In this document: positions 43,154 through 52,900 of the stretch, piece after piece | Position numbering within the stretch: position 1 is the stretch's first letter | Layout of the letters: the number at the start of each line of letters is the position of its first letter | Assembly: GCA_965205685.1 (NCBI GenBank) | Contig: OZ242174.1 | Location: forward strand, 1,116,001-1,180,000 | Direction of reading: 5' to 3' | Length of the DNA stretch: 64,000 nt | Origin: WTFY01 sp965205685 | Lineage (GTDB): Bacteria; Pseudomonadota; Gammaproteobacteria; UBA4575 | Program-made: the position numbers and the translations under genes | Notes under the pieces: model-generated | Seen by the model: only the letters and a program-made list of their open reading frames with translations | Told to the model about the DNA's origin: nothing | Databases searched by the model: none

Positions 43154-46066
43154 TTATGGTGCCGAGCCTTTACCACCATGAACGGATGGCTCAGCACACC
43201 ATTGTCGGCGTAATAATGCTAGCGGCTCCAGGATATTCTCCGACAGTCCGAGCAGATCGATTAATACGGCACGGTCGAGCTTGTGGCGGGTTTCATCCCG
43301 CCACGCTTCGTTGGCTGGCAGCAATTCGCAGCTCTCAAACTCCTCAAAGATTGTGTCCGCTCGGTCAAGCTGTGTTTCCGTTAGTCCTTGAGGGTCAAGT
43401 ACAGTTAGAACCGGCAATCTCGTGATCGTGAGGATTGCTCGCCCTTGCTGCTGACGGGTACCGATCCACCAATACGCGATAAGACCAAGCGTCGAATTGG
43501 CCCACAATACGAGCGGGGTCTGCCAGCGTGGATTTGTGCAAAGAAAATTCGGCCAAGCCCTGCCGCCTATTGAAGGCTCTTGGGTGAGACAAGCAGAAAG
43601 TGGTTGTGAGTTGAGTCGGAAATCACGATTGAAATGCAAACGGGAAGCCGTTTTTTGCCATACGTTGACGGCACGCTCTTCACATCTTGGGCGAACTAGC
43701 CCCATGCTTTCCGGTTCAACAACCATATGCGTCTCTCGTATAGCGTCGTGGCCCCACAATGCAGGCCAAGTTGGCACGTCTTCTACCTGGACTGGGACAA
43801 TTTCGAAAGGTCCACGTGGAAGGTCATTTTGGTTGGTTTCAGTGCCGGAAATATCCATGTGATAGAGACCACGAGCACCTAATTCATCAAGCTTGGTAAT
43901 GGGGAGTTCTATTGCTTCGTGGCATCTCGGTAATTGCAAGTTTGCGTCAGTCAGTCCTACGGCAGCTTGGACTACTGCAGTTTCTTTCACGCCTGCACTG
44001 CTAGTTTCAGAAAATATGCTCTTGATATAGTTGCCTACTCTTTGCCTTGTACCAACAGAAATCTCACCAATAAAATGGTCTTCTGGTATTCGTTGGATGG
44101 CCCATGCAGTCGTCACCGCTTCCAATATGGTTTGTGGGCGATGCAGAAGGTTTATGTAGAGTACTGGTGTAGCTGCCTGATCATTTACGTCTGTTTTTTT
44201 TGCAATGACCAAGATCTCTGCCATACCAGTATCAGCAGAAAACGCGCAGTTTGTGGATCCGACTGCAGCAATACTAACGATGGTAATATTTGTATAGTAC
44301 TTTTCGAGCAGGTGACGTGCCGCAGTCCAAGATTCACCCTGCAAAAAAGAGGCTGGAAGAACGAGAGCTAGAATGCCCCCAGTTCTGATCTTGGCATCGG
44401 CAATATCGATAAAATTCGAAGCAAGTCCTGCGTTGCCGTGACCCGCCATCCCTGGCTTACGAATCTTTTTAAGCTGGCGCGACATTGCCCGTTGTTCTTC
44501 CTTGTCCGTAGCAAAACCGGCAAAGGATGGAACGGGAACACCGATCTTGCTAGCTTCGTGGCCTGTCGGTCGCGTGAATGGCGGATTCATGATTACAAGA
44601 TCGAAGTTGTCATGTGGCAGACCCACACGCGCATCTTGACCTTGAGTCCCTCCACGCACTCGCTGCTGCCCTGTGCCGAAAAGTGGCAGAGTGGTTTCCT
44701 CTTCTATCAGGTCAAGTGCCCCAAGTGCGATGGGCCGACCGGATTCTTCCGGCTGCTCGCCATACGGCAGAGTAATGATCGAAGTGTTCTGGAAAGGAAC
44801 ACTTGGATGGGTGCTCGATAGCACGGAAGCTGTAAGGTGGGTGGCCGCGGGCATGATATCTGTACCAACAAGTACATTTTCCATCATCTGGGGATGGATA
44901 GCCCTGTCATCGAGGCCGCTTCGACGGTAGCGGGTCAGCACTGCCTCATAGGCAGCGTTCAATAGAGCACCTGTTCCACAGGCAAAATCTGCAATCCTCA
45001 GAGCTTCGACTGACTCTTTATCTACCCAGTCTACCTCAAGACGTGCAACAGCAAGTTCGGCCAGCAAAGCAGCTGAGCTTGGCAATGTGTAGAACGTCGC
45101 TAAAAACTTGCGGTCGGCGATCAAACGTTGAAACATGCGCCCGCTCAGATCGTGCTGGCTGGTTGTCCCAAGAGCATCCAGTTCGGAGGCGACAACTGCA
45201 AGCCTGTCCAGAATTCTGTGAGCGGTGCCGCTAGCAATTGGAGCAAGAATGTTGGAAGCAATCTCAAAGATAGGCCAGTAATTAATTTCCTTACGAATTA
45301 GCCTCCAGTGCTCCAGAACCTTCCCTTTTAAAAGTCGCCCAGTGCTGCCCCGCAGCATATCGATTGATTGTACGGTAAACGAGCTAGCGCTACTGCAAGT
45401 ACCGACTATAGAAACATGAAAGGTCAGTGCATTGGCAACGATAGCCATTGCCATCCGTGTGGTCTGCTCACCATCAAGCTGATGCAATTCATCGGCGATC
45501 TGTTCAAGTGGACCGGGTGCATCAGAGCAAGCCTCACGCAACATCTGAGCAGCTTGGGCGATTCCATGTTCAAGTATCTGCATGCCTTGGGCTATTCGGT
45601 CTTCAGACAGAGCAGCCTGTTCGATACAGGCTGCAAGATCGTCAATATCGCCTTCAATCCAGCCAGCCTTTGGATAGCGGTCTGGATTATCGGAACTTCC
45701 AGAGAGTACGCAGAATTCCAGCGTAGCTTCTGATAATAAGTTGCCAAGGTCATGCTGACTCGCGAAGGAAAGGCTATCGGGGATGCGCAGAGCTATGGAT
45801 TGCTCAACGTTTTGTCCATCCACGAGCAGCTGCTTGCCGAGACGGGAGAGGGCATCTGCTTCAACCGTGCGTGCTGGAGCGTATTCTGTTTCCACGACAA
45901 CCGGAAGGCCTCCTGGGTGGCGGATGACGATATCGGGCTTTAATCCGGGTGTTTGGCTAAAGACACCTGTTTGTTCAACCCCGATACGATCAACCCAGCG
46001 TGGGTGTTTCGTTCGCAGGACATTGCCTAACTCAACATTAAATGAGGGTTCAGAGATTCTTGGCAT
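43154..46066 (-). CDS. N6-adenine DNA methyltransferase, type IIG-like architecture
   Basis: 970 residues. Methyltransferase motif I FACGTGALLNAAYEA (about 362) and motif IV NPPFTRPTG (about 493) define an N6-adenine enzyme. The C-terminal ~300 residues look like a target-recognition region (RPRCEERAVNVWQKTASRLHFNRDFRLNS, WANSTLGLIAYWW). The N-terminal block GLKPDIVIRHPGGLPVVVETEYAP (about 42-65) resembles a PD-(D/E)XK nuclease strand pair, but the Lys of ExK is Glu (ETE), so cutting is uncertain. It could be a methylating half of a restriction or phage-exclusion system. Island cargo. Confidence 0.75.
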   Translation of the reverse strand: MPRISEPSFNVELGNVLRTKHPRWVDRIGVEQTGVFSQTPGLKPDIVIRHPGGLPVVVETEYAPARTVEADALSRLGKQLLVDGQNVEQSIALRIPDSLSFASQHDLGNLLSEATLEFCVLSGSSDNPDRYPKAGWIEGDIDDLAACIEQAALSEDRIAQGMQILEHGIAQAAQMLREACSDAPGPLEQIADELHQLDGEQTTRMAMAIVANALTFHVSIVGTCSSASSFTVQSIDMLRGSTGRLLKGKVLEHWRLIRKEINYWPIFEIASNILAPIASGTAHRILDRLAVVASELDALGTTSQHDLSGRMFQRLIADRKFLATFYTLPSSAALLAELAVARLEVDWVDKESVEALRIADFACGTGALLNAAYEAVLTRYRRSGLDDRAIHPQMMENVLVGTDIMPAATHLTASVLSSTHPSVPFQNTSIITLPYGEQPEESGRPIALGALDLIEEETTLPLFGTGQQRVRGGTQGQDARVGLPHDNFDLVIMNPPFTRPTGHEASKIGVPVPSFAGFATDKEEQRAMSRQLKKIRKPGMAGHGNAGLASNFIDIADAKIRTGGILALVLPASFLQGESWTAARHLLEKYYTNITIVSIAAVGSTNCAFSADTGMAEILVIAKKTDVNDQAATPVLYINLLHRPQTILEAVTTAWAIQRIPEDHFIGEISVGTRQRVGNYIKSIFSETSSAGVKETAVVQAAVGLTDANLQLPRCHEAIELPITKLDELGARGLYHMDISGTETNQNDLPRGPFEIVPVQVEDVPTWPALWGHDAIRETHMVVEPESMGLVRPRCEERAVNVWQKTASRLHFNRDFRLNSQPLSACLTQEPSIGGRAWPNFLCTNPRWQTPLVLWANSTLGLIAYWWIGTRQQQGRAILTITRLPVLTVLDPQGLTETQLDRADTIFEEFESCELLPANEAWRDETRHKLDRAVLIDLLGLSENILEPLALLRRQWCAEPSVHGGKGSAP

Positions 46067-46260
46067 GGATGACCATGTTTTGATGATTGGGGGGATTGTA
46101 GGTGACGTAGCAGATAGAAGTCATGGCATTTAAGAAATAAAACATCCTCAGCCCAGAATTCACTCAGAAGTGAATCGTATCAATTTTATCGGAGGCTCTA
46201 CTTTTAATAGGATAGGAGACAGGGATGAAAATAACGGGGGGATACGGCTTTTAGCTTATT

Positions 46261-47967
46261 TTATCCTTTAAACTTTTTTAGAGTGCTGGCGATTATTTTA
46301 AGAGACTTATCACAATCTTCGCATAGCTTTTCAAAATGCTTTTTATAACTTCCAAATTCAGAAATTGCATTTCTTCTCTCTGTTTCAGCATCAGAGCCAG
46401 TAGTATGACCTTTTAGTTTTGATCTCAGATTATGAATAATATGGAATGGGGACATTATTTCCCTCGCATGATCTTCCTCAAAGCCATTTTTTGCTAAAAT
46501 TGTTTCAATTAATTTAAGTGACCTTAGACGATCATCAGCATTGCACCCTAACACTTTGGCCTTTTTCCTGAGCCAAACTTCTTCGAAACCTTCGATTAAA
46601 AGCTGATCAAGGTTGAGTATTTCTTCTGCCCATTCATCCTCTGAATCAGTATACGGATAGTTCACCTTATCAGGGGCGTTTTTATCACGCAGTCTCCACC
46701 AATCGACATTCTCTTCATTAAGATTGAATAACTTACCCTTTAGGCTCATTAGGGAGTCATATTCCTTGTAGAATTCTCCTTCGAAATCTGTTGTGTAGGC
46801 GCGATCTGATATTGGGGCTTTAGGGTGTTGGTTGTATTGTTTCCAGTGAAGCTGTTCTTCGTAAGGTAAACGGCTTAAATAAACTAAATACGTGTGCACT
46901 TGTCCTGCCGAGTTGACATCGAATGTTTCCAGATGCCATGACCCTCTACAACCTACCGACCTATTCTGTAGCCTGTATTTCTTTTTATCAGCTTTATATT
47001 TTAATAAGACTTCCGGCCTGAAAAATGCCGGGGTCATAGTGAATGGCAAGTCAGATTTGGTGAAGTAATTTGCCAAACAATCTGGACTGCATGATATTTC
47101 AGTAATTCTATGATTTTTCCAATCTTGAGCTAGGTATGAGCAATACTGTTTATTTTCATCATCACTGGACTTTCCCCAAACAGCATCTACAATCTTCTCC
47201 TTAGGAGTCCTCACATCAAGTATTTGAACTCCCCTTGAAAAACTTCCAGCCCCTGGAACTATTGTCAACAAACCATGAATTGATTTGTAGCCTGCAATTT
47301 CAGAGTAGTCCCGATTATCTCCCCAGCCTGAAAAGCTATCATGCCTGTATCTTGTGAAATCGAACATGCGGAGTAGGTTAAGGTTTTCTGCTCCAGCATA
47401 CTCGCCTAAAGATGATTGTTTAATACAGACTATTGTGCCTGTTTCGTTTTTAGGGAAGGGGCTAATCTCTAAAATTTTGATAATTTCGTCAATATCGCCA
47501 TGGGCATCCAATTTACACCAAGATTTTCTTTCCGGTACAAAGTGCACATCTAGGACATGAGCAATTTTTTGGTTGAATTCAAAGTATGTATCTTCATCAG
47601 GACCTCCGTCGAATGAACGCCCAAAAAGTAGCTGTTCACCTGATTCTAGAGTTTTGCTGCCTGAGTTATCGAGAGGTGACCCAATCCACGCATCCTCAGA
47701 TGAGCAGGTGAGTCCCCATGAAGAAAATGGATTACAGCTCCAATTCAGTAAATCATGTACTGTCTCTTCATCAAATTCGTGCGCAGGAACAAAAACAGCA
47801 TGCATAAAAATATGGGGAAGCGAGGCATAGATGATTACATACTCATCACTTGCCTCATCGTCCAAAAATCGTGCAATTTCCTCTTGTAAAATCCATCTTC
47901 CATATTGTTCGGAATCCTCTGGCTCTAGGGCAAGAAGCATGATCTTTTTAAAGTTATAGATGTCCAT
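46261..47967 (-). CDS. Unknown protein with a HEPN-like C-terminus
   Basis: 568 residues, visibly more A/T-rich than its neighbours, a sign of separate origin. Most of it is not recognised. The C-terminus (about 440-568) is helical and contains HNLRSKLKGHTTG, fitting the HEPN RNase motif R-x4-6-H (R about 514, H about 520), inside a long helix pair as in HEPN abortive-infection proteins such as ApeA. The N-terminal 300 residues are beta-rich with many aromatics, perhaps a sensor. Position between the integrase and the methyltransferase supports a defence role. All of this is inference. Confidence 0.5.
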   Translation of the reverse strand: MDIYNFKKIMLLALEPEDSEQYGRWILQEEIARFLDDEASDEYVIIYASLPHIFMHAVFVPAHEFDEETVHDLLNWSCNPFSSWGLTCSSEDAWIGSPLDNSGSKTLESGEQLLFGRSFDGGPDEDTYFEFNQKIAHVLDVHFVPERKSWCKLDAHGDIDEIIKILEISPFPKNETGTIVCIKQSSLGEYAGAENLNLLRMFDFTRYRHDSFSGWGDNRDYSEIAGYKSIHGLLTIVPGAGSFSRGVQILDVRTPKEKIVDAVWGKSSDDENKQYCSYLAQDWKNHRITEISCSPDCLANYFTKSDLPFTMTPAFFRPEVLLKYKADKKKYRLQNRSVGCRGSWHLETFDVNSAGQVHTYLVYLSRLPYEEQLHWKQYNQHPKAPISDRAYTTDFEGEFYKEYDSLMSLKGKLFNLNEENVDWWRLRDKNAPDKVNYPYTDSEDEWAEEILNLDQLLIEGFEEVWLRKKAKVLGCNADDRLRSLKLIETILAKNGFEEDHAREIMSPFHIIHNLRSKLKGHTTGSDAETERRNAISEFGSYKKHFEKLCEDCDKSLKIIASTLKKFKG

Positions 47968-48062
47968 TCAAACTCTACACAAATCTAGTAGAAATTATTC
48001 AGCAACAAAATTGGTTAAAGATTTGAAATGCTGGGCGCCGTATTAATTTAATGCCGGTTATT

Positions 48063-49304
48063 TTAATTGACAGCTCTTAATTGTCTTGTGCCTGAAAGAC
48101 TGAGATTTCCTTCTGCAGCAACTTCGATATAGTCTGACCACCAGCGCATCATGGGTCTCCTACGCTCCAGATATTCAGCACGGTTATATGCACTTCTGAC
48201 ATCATTTTTATCCGTATGGGCTAACGCTGACTCAATGATGTCAGGATCAAAGCCTTGTTCGTTTAGTGTAGTACTAGCCAAGGATCTTAGGCCATGAGCG
48301 ACTAACAAACGGTGATACCCCATTCTTTTGAGTGCCATATTGGCAGTTGCTGGGTGAACATGGTTTCTGGGGCTTCTGTCTGCAGGAAATACATACTCTC
48401 TGTTTGCACTGATTGGTTTCATCACTTCCAGCAATGCCAGCATTTGGGGTGAAAGTGGAACTTTGTGAGGGCGTTTCTTTTTCATGCGCGTAGCAGGGAT
48501 AGCCCACAATTTCTTCTCAAGGTCTATTTCTTCCCATCTTGTACCAGCTGCCTCACCAGGTCTTGTCATCGTATGCAATTGCCACTCAATTAGGCATCGG
48601 GTTGTTTTCTTGATGCTGGCATTGGCAATGGCTTTCATCAACTCCGGCAATTGCTCCGGGTTTAAGGTAGGCATATGGTTTTTTTTCGGCGAAGCAAACG
48701 CTTTGCTGACTCCTGAGAGACAGTTTGCAGCTACTAGGTCCGTGTTTACCGCATAGACCATGATTTCGTTTAATCTCTGGATTAAGCGTTTTACAGTCTC
48801 TAGGGAGCCTTTCGCAGCTAGAGGCTCTAGTACCTCAATTACTTGCTTTGCCCTGATTTTATGAAGGGGCACTGTACCGAGCGCTGGGAAAACATGCAGT
48901 TCAAGCGACCTATGGATATCCTTTACGTGTGCTTCAGAGACTTGGCTGCTTTTGACCTCGATCCATCGGCTGGTCACAGCTTCCAGTGTATTTTTGCTTT
49001 TCTCGGCATGAATCCTCTTCTTTTCAAGCTTGTGCTCGATCGGGTCGATATCATCCGCAAGCAGCTTCAAGTATTCATTGCGTCTGGAGCGTGCCTTAGC
49101 GAGAGTAATAGTGGGGTACTCGCCGAGGGTATCAGCAACACGTTTTTTAGTGAAAGGCCTGTAATAGTTGAAGAGCCAGACCTTGTAACCAGTGGGCTTG
49201 ATTTTGAGGTATAAGCCTTTCCCGTCTGCCAGGCTGTAGGGCTTGTCTCTGGGCTTGGCATGTTTGATCTCAGTTTCACTGAGTGGCTTGGTAATTCTTG
49301 GCAT
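48063..49304 (-). CDS. P4-type tyrosine integrase of the ssrA island
   Basis: 413 residues. An arm-binding DUF4102-type N-terminus (PLSETEIKHAKPRDKPYSLADGKGLYLKIKPTGYK), a core-binding domain, and catalytic motifs TMTRPGEAAGTRWEEID (Arg), HGLRSLASTTLNEQGF (His-x-x-Arg) and LAHTDKNDVRSAYNRAEYLERR with the Tyr. It starts about 165 bp from the ssrA 3' end and should catalyse integration and excision at the repeats at 35.4 and 49.4 kb. Confidence 0.93.
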   Translation of the reverse strand: MPRITKPLSETEIKHAKPRDKPYSLADGKGLYLKIKPTGYKVWLFNYYRPFTKKRVADTLGEYPTITLAKARSRRNEYLKLLADDIDPIEHKLEKKRIHAEKSKNTLEAVTSRWIEVKSSQVSEAHVKDIHRSLELHVFPALGTVPLHKIRAKQVIEVLEPLAAKGSLETVKRLIQRLNEIMVYAVNTDLVAANCLSGVSKAFASPKKNHMPTLNPEQLPELMKAIANASIKKTTRCLIEWQLHTMTRPGEAAGTRWEEIDLEKKLWAIPATRMKKKRPHKVPLSPQMLALLEVMKPISANREYVFPADRSPRNHVHPATANMALKRMGYHRLLVAHGLRSLASTTLNEQGFDPDIIESALAHTDKNDVRSAYNRAEYLERRRPMMRWWSDYIEVAAEGNLSLSGTRQLRAVN

Positions 49305-49348
49305 TTTAGTAATACGCTCCTAAGTAAATATGCTCCGTATTACTAAGA

Positions 49349-49393
49349 GTATTACTAAAACTGCTGGATTTTACAATACGATCTCACACGACC
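49349..49393 (+). repeat. Integrase-proximal repeat, partner of 32531-32575
   Basis: Part of the 5' region of the integrase gene. The tandem TATTACTAA units (49339, 49350) may be arm-type integrase binding sites. A diverged copy lies at 32531-32575. Confidence 0.65.
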
Positions 49394-49438
49394 TAGGACG
49401 CTGATATGCGTTAATATACTGAAATTTAAGATATTATA

Positions 49439-49493
49439 GGACGTTATCGGACTTTACAGGACATCTCAGTGGTGGAGGCGGCGGGAATCGAAC
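49439..49493. repeat. Attachment-site repeat at the ssrA end of the island
   Basis: 55 bp including the last 24 nt of ssrA. The copy at the other end is at 35384-35437. The crossover probably lies in the shared tRNA-like T-arm segment GGCGGGAATCGAAC. Confidence 0.9.
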
Positions 49494-49826
49494 CCGCGTC
49501 CGCAAATTCTCCGCCGTTGGTACTACATGCTTAGTATCGCCTTTGTTTTAACATTCGCTGCCCGGCGAACGGGGAGAGCCAATGCGAGCCTGAAAAAGGT
49601 TTGATGGATCCGCTTCAGGCAGGCTTCACCACGAGCTTGCTTAGGTTACACCCGGGTCCTGCCCCGCAAGCTGGACAGGTCGGATGGCATTATACTGGTG
49701 TTTAGGCAGCTAATGCGTAGTTGTCATCGTTTGCAACTATAGGTTTGCAGCGTATTTTACGAGGCCAGCTACATCCTCGGCATGCACCTCGGGTTTCGCA
49801 ACCCACGTCGAAACCAGGTCGCCCCC
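49470..49826 (-). ncRNA. ssrA: tmRNA (transfer-messenger RNA)
   Basis: Rescues stalled ribosomes with SmpB. The minus strand begins GGGGGCGACCTGGTTTCGAC and ends CGCCTCCACCA, and the ends pair into the tRNA-like acceptor (one G-U). The T-arm GGTTCGATTCC is intact. The tag reading frame, about 50-80 nt from the middle of the 5' half, is GCAAACGATGACAACTACGC then ATTAGCTGCCTAA, giving ANDDNYALAA (usual proteobacterial tag ANDENYALAA). Length 357 nt is normal. The 3' end, rebuilt by the island's att repeat, stays functional. Confidence 0.96.
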
Positions 49827-49974
49827 ATGAGATAACCACAAGTATATAATCAACTATTCCATTTTGATAGATATCTCCTTGGCATTCAAAGCCGGTTTTA
49901 TTGCGTGATGGGGCCTTGTGTTTTCGCTATGATTCCTGCTTCCATCCACCTTGTATCAAGGATGTATTGATCAG

Positions 49975-52900
49975 ATGCAGGTCATCGAAGGCGGCAATGC
50001 GCTCTCTGAATTCAGGGCCCGAAATCTCGGTGGTCAGTTGCAGAAGATCTCGGCAAAGATCGAGAGTTTTGCTGCCCAGTTCTATCATTTCATCGACATC
50101 GACGAGGCTCTCAGTCCTGCTCAGGATCATCGTCTCAGGGCACTGCTCTCGTATGCCCCTGCATGCCTAAATACAGAAGCTGATCTCCAGATTCTGGTGA
50201 TCCCGAGGTTCGGCACGGTTTCACCCTGGTCTTCCAAGGCCACCGAAATTGCCCATAACTGCTTTTTGGACAAGGTCGAACGCATCGAGCGTGGCATCCT
50301 GTACAGCTTTGCTTTGAAGGGCAGTCTGGACGAGACAGAGTTAGGGACTATCGCTGGACATTTGCATGACCGAATGACCGAGTCGGTCGTACTAACTTTG
50401 CAGGAGGCTGCAGCGTTATTCGCGAGGCACTCGGAAAGGACACTTGAACGGCTGGAGTTGGGAGATGAACCGCAAGCTGTGTTATCACGGGCTAATCAGG
50501 AAATGGGACTTGCGCTTGCAGAAGATGAAATCCACTACCTGATCGGGCACTACCTGGAGCTGGGGAAAATACCGACGGATGTTGAGTTGATGATGTTTGC
50601 CCAGGCCAATTCCGAGCACTGCAGGCACAAGATATTCAATGCCTCCTGGGTTATCGATGATGTGCCTAAGGCGGACAGCTTGTTCGGGATGATCCGGGAA
50701 ACTTCAGCGCATTCACCGCGTGGCATCCTGTCCGCCTATAGTGACAATGCCGCGGTCATCGAGGGGCATCCTGCTTCACGCTTTATGGTGGACCCCCAGA
50801 GTGGGCGGTACGGGTATGTTGAAGAAGATATGCATATCCTGATGAAGGTGGAAACCCACAACCATCCGACCGCAATCTCACCTTATCCCGGGGCAGCCAC
50901 AGGGTCCGGAGGCGAGATCAGGGACGAGGGGGCAGTAGGGTGCGGGGGTCGCCCTAAGGCCGGGCTGTGCGGTTTTTCAGTTTCCAACCTGCATCTGCCC
51001 GGTGCCTTGCAGCCTTGGGAGAAAGAGTACGGGAAACCCGACCGGATTGTCACACCCCTTGAGATCATGATCGAGGGGCCTGTGGGTGCGGCAAGCTTCA
51101 ACAACGAGTTTGGCCGCCCGAACATTCTTGGCTATTTCAGAACGCTGGAACTCGATGTCTCAACGGTCGGAGACGGCTCGAACGTGCGCGGCTATCACAA
51201 GCCGATCATGCTGGCGGGAGGACTTGGCAATGTGCGCGCTACGCAAATCGAAAAGCAAAAGTTTCCAGAAGATACGCCGATTGTAGTCCTTGGTGGGCCG
51301 GCCATGCTGATCGGCCTTGGAGGCGGAGCCGCTTCCTCCATGGCAAGTGGCAAGAGCTCGGAAGACCTCGAGTATGCCTCCGTGCAGCGCAGCAATGCGG
51401 AAATGCAGCGCCGCTGCCAGGAAGTCATCGAGTGCTGTACAGCTCGTGGAGTCGAGAATCCGGTTTTGTCCATCCATGACGTGGGGGCTGGCGGGCTGTC
51501 CAATGCGGTCCCGGAACTGCTGGATCACGCTGAACTCGGGGGGTGCTTTGAGTTGCGTGACATCCCCAACGCCGAACCCGGCATGTCACCCAAGGAGATC
51601 TGGTGCAATGAAGCGCAGGAGCGTTACGTGCTTGCAATCGACCAGGGTCGTTTCGAGGACTTTGTTGCGATCTGTATGCGGGAACGCTGTCCACATGCCG
51701 TCATCGGACACAGCACGAGCGAGCCACAACTGGTTCTGAATGACAGGCTGTTCGATGAGAAGCCCATCGATCTGCCGATGCAGGTGCTGCTTGGGAAAAC
51801 CCCAAAGATGTCACGCCAGGCACACAGGTGCGAGACTGCAAGACCGGGATCACCCGCTGGCCCGATTATCATCGACGAGGCGATAGAGAGGGTCCTGCAA
51901 TTTCCGGCAGTGGCGGCAAAAAATTTCCTGATCACGATCGGCGATCGCACGGTGACGGGTCTAATCGCCCGCGACCCGCTGGTGGGTCCCTGGCAGGTCG
52001 CGGTCGCAGATGCGGCAGTCACGTGCAGTGATTTCAAGGGATATTCGGGGGAGGCCATGGCGATCGGTGAACGACCTTGCGTTGCACTGCTCTCTGCACC
52101 CGCCTCAGGCCGCATGGCCGTAGGGGAGGCCATCACCAACCTGCTGTCCACGGATGTCAAGGATCTTGGAGATATCAAGTTGTCCGCCAACTGGATGGCC
52201 GCGGCTGGTCATCCGGGTGCTGATGCTGAGCTGTATGAAACCGTGGATGCTGTCGCACGCACGCTGTGCCCGGCACTGGGTATTTCAATTCCTGTCGGCA
52301 AGGATTCCCTGTCCATGAAAAGCGTGTGGGCCGAGAAATTCGAGCAGAAGTCGGTTACCGCACCATTGTCTCTGATTGTCTCTGCGTTCACTCCGGTAAG
52401 TGATGTGCGCAAGACCTGTACCCCCGTCATCGATACCGAGGCTCAAGGCAGTGCCTTTCTGCTTATTGATCTTGGCAAATCCAAAAACCGCCTGGGAGGG
52501 TCAGCCCTGGATCAGGTGTACTCCCGACTCAGCGAGGAGCCCGCGGATCTCGACAATCCGCAGGATCTCGTCAACCTGTTTAACGCCATCACGGACCTCA
52601 AGCGCGCCGGTCTGATCTGCGCCTATCATGACCGCTCAGACGGCGGGCTGTTTGCCACACTTTGTGAAATGAGCTTTGCCAGTCACGTAGGCCTGGACGT
52701 CTTTCTGGACAGTCTGGGCTCCGATCCAACGGCTGCACTGTTCTCGGAGGAACTTGGTGCCGTTATCCAGGTTACAGAAAAAGACAGAAGCGAGGTGCTT
52801 TCAATCATCACGAAGCATCATCTGGCCGAGCACACCCATGTGATTGCCTGCCTGAACAGCACGGATAAGATCAATATCTCCCACCAGGGCCAGACGATTT

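Larger units (their letters stand above)
35384..49493. mobile_element. Genomic island (~14 kb) integrated in ssrA, carrying defence-type genes
   Basis: It is bounded by the ~54-bp direct repeats at 35384-35437 and 49439-49493. The P4-type integrase sits at the ssrA end. The genes called inside are all on the minus strand: integrase, HEPN-like protein, N6-methyltransferase, second recombinase, AlpA, GIY-YIG-like protein, STAND NTPase, HigB/HigA pair. Tyrosine integrases of this family commonly target tmRNA/tRNA 3' ends and leave such repeats. No conjugation or capsid genes are present, so it is not self-transmissible. Confidence 0.88.

Noticed and set aside
35384..49493. CRISPR array or cas genes in the defence island
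   Set aside because: No regularly spaced short repeats and no Cas protein motifs were found.
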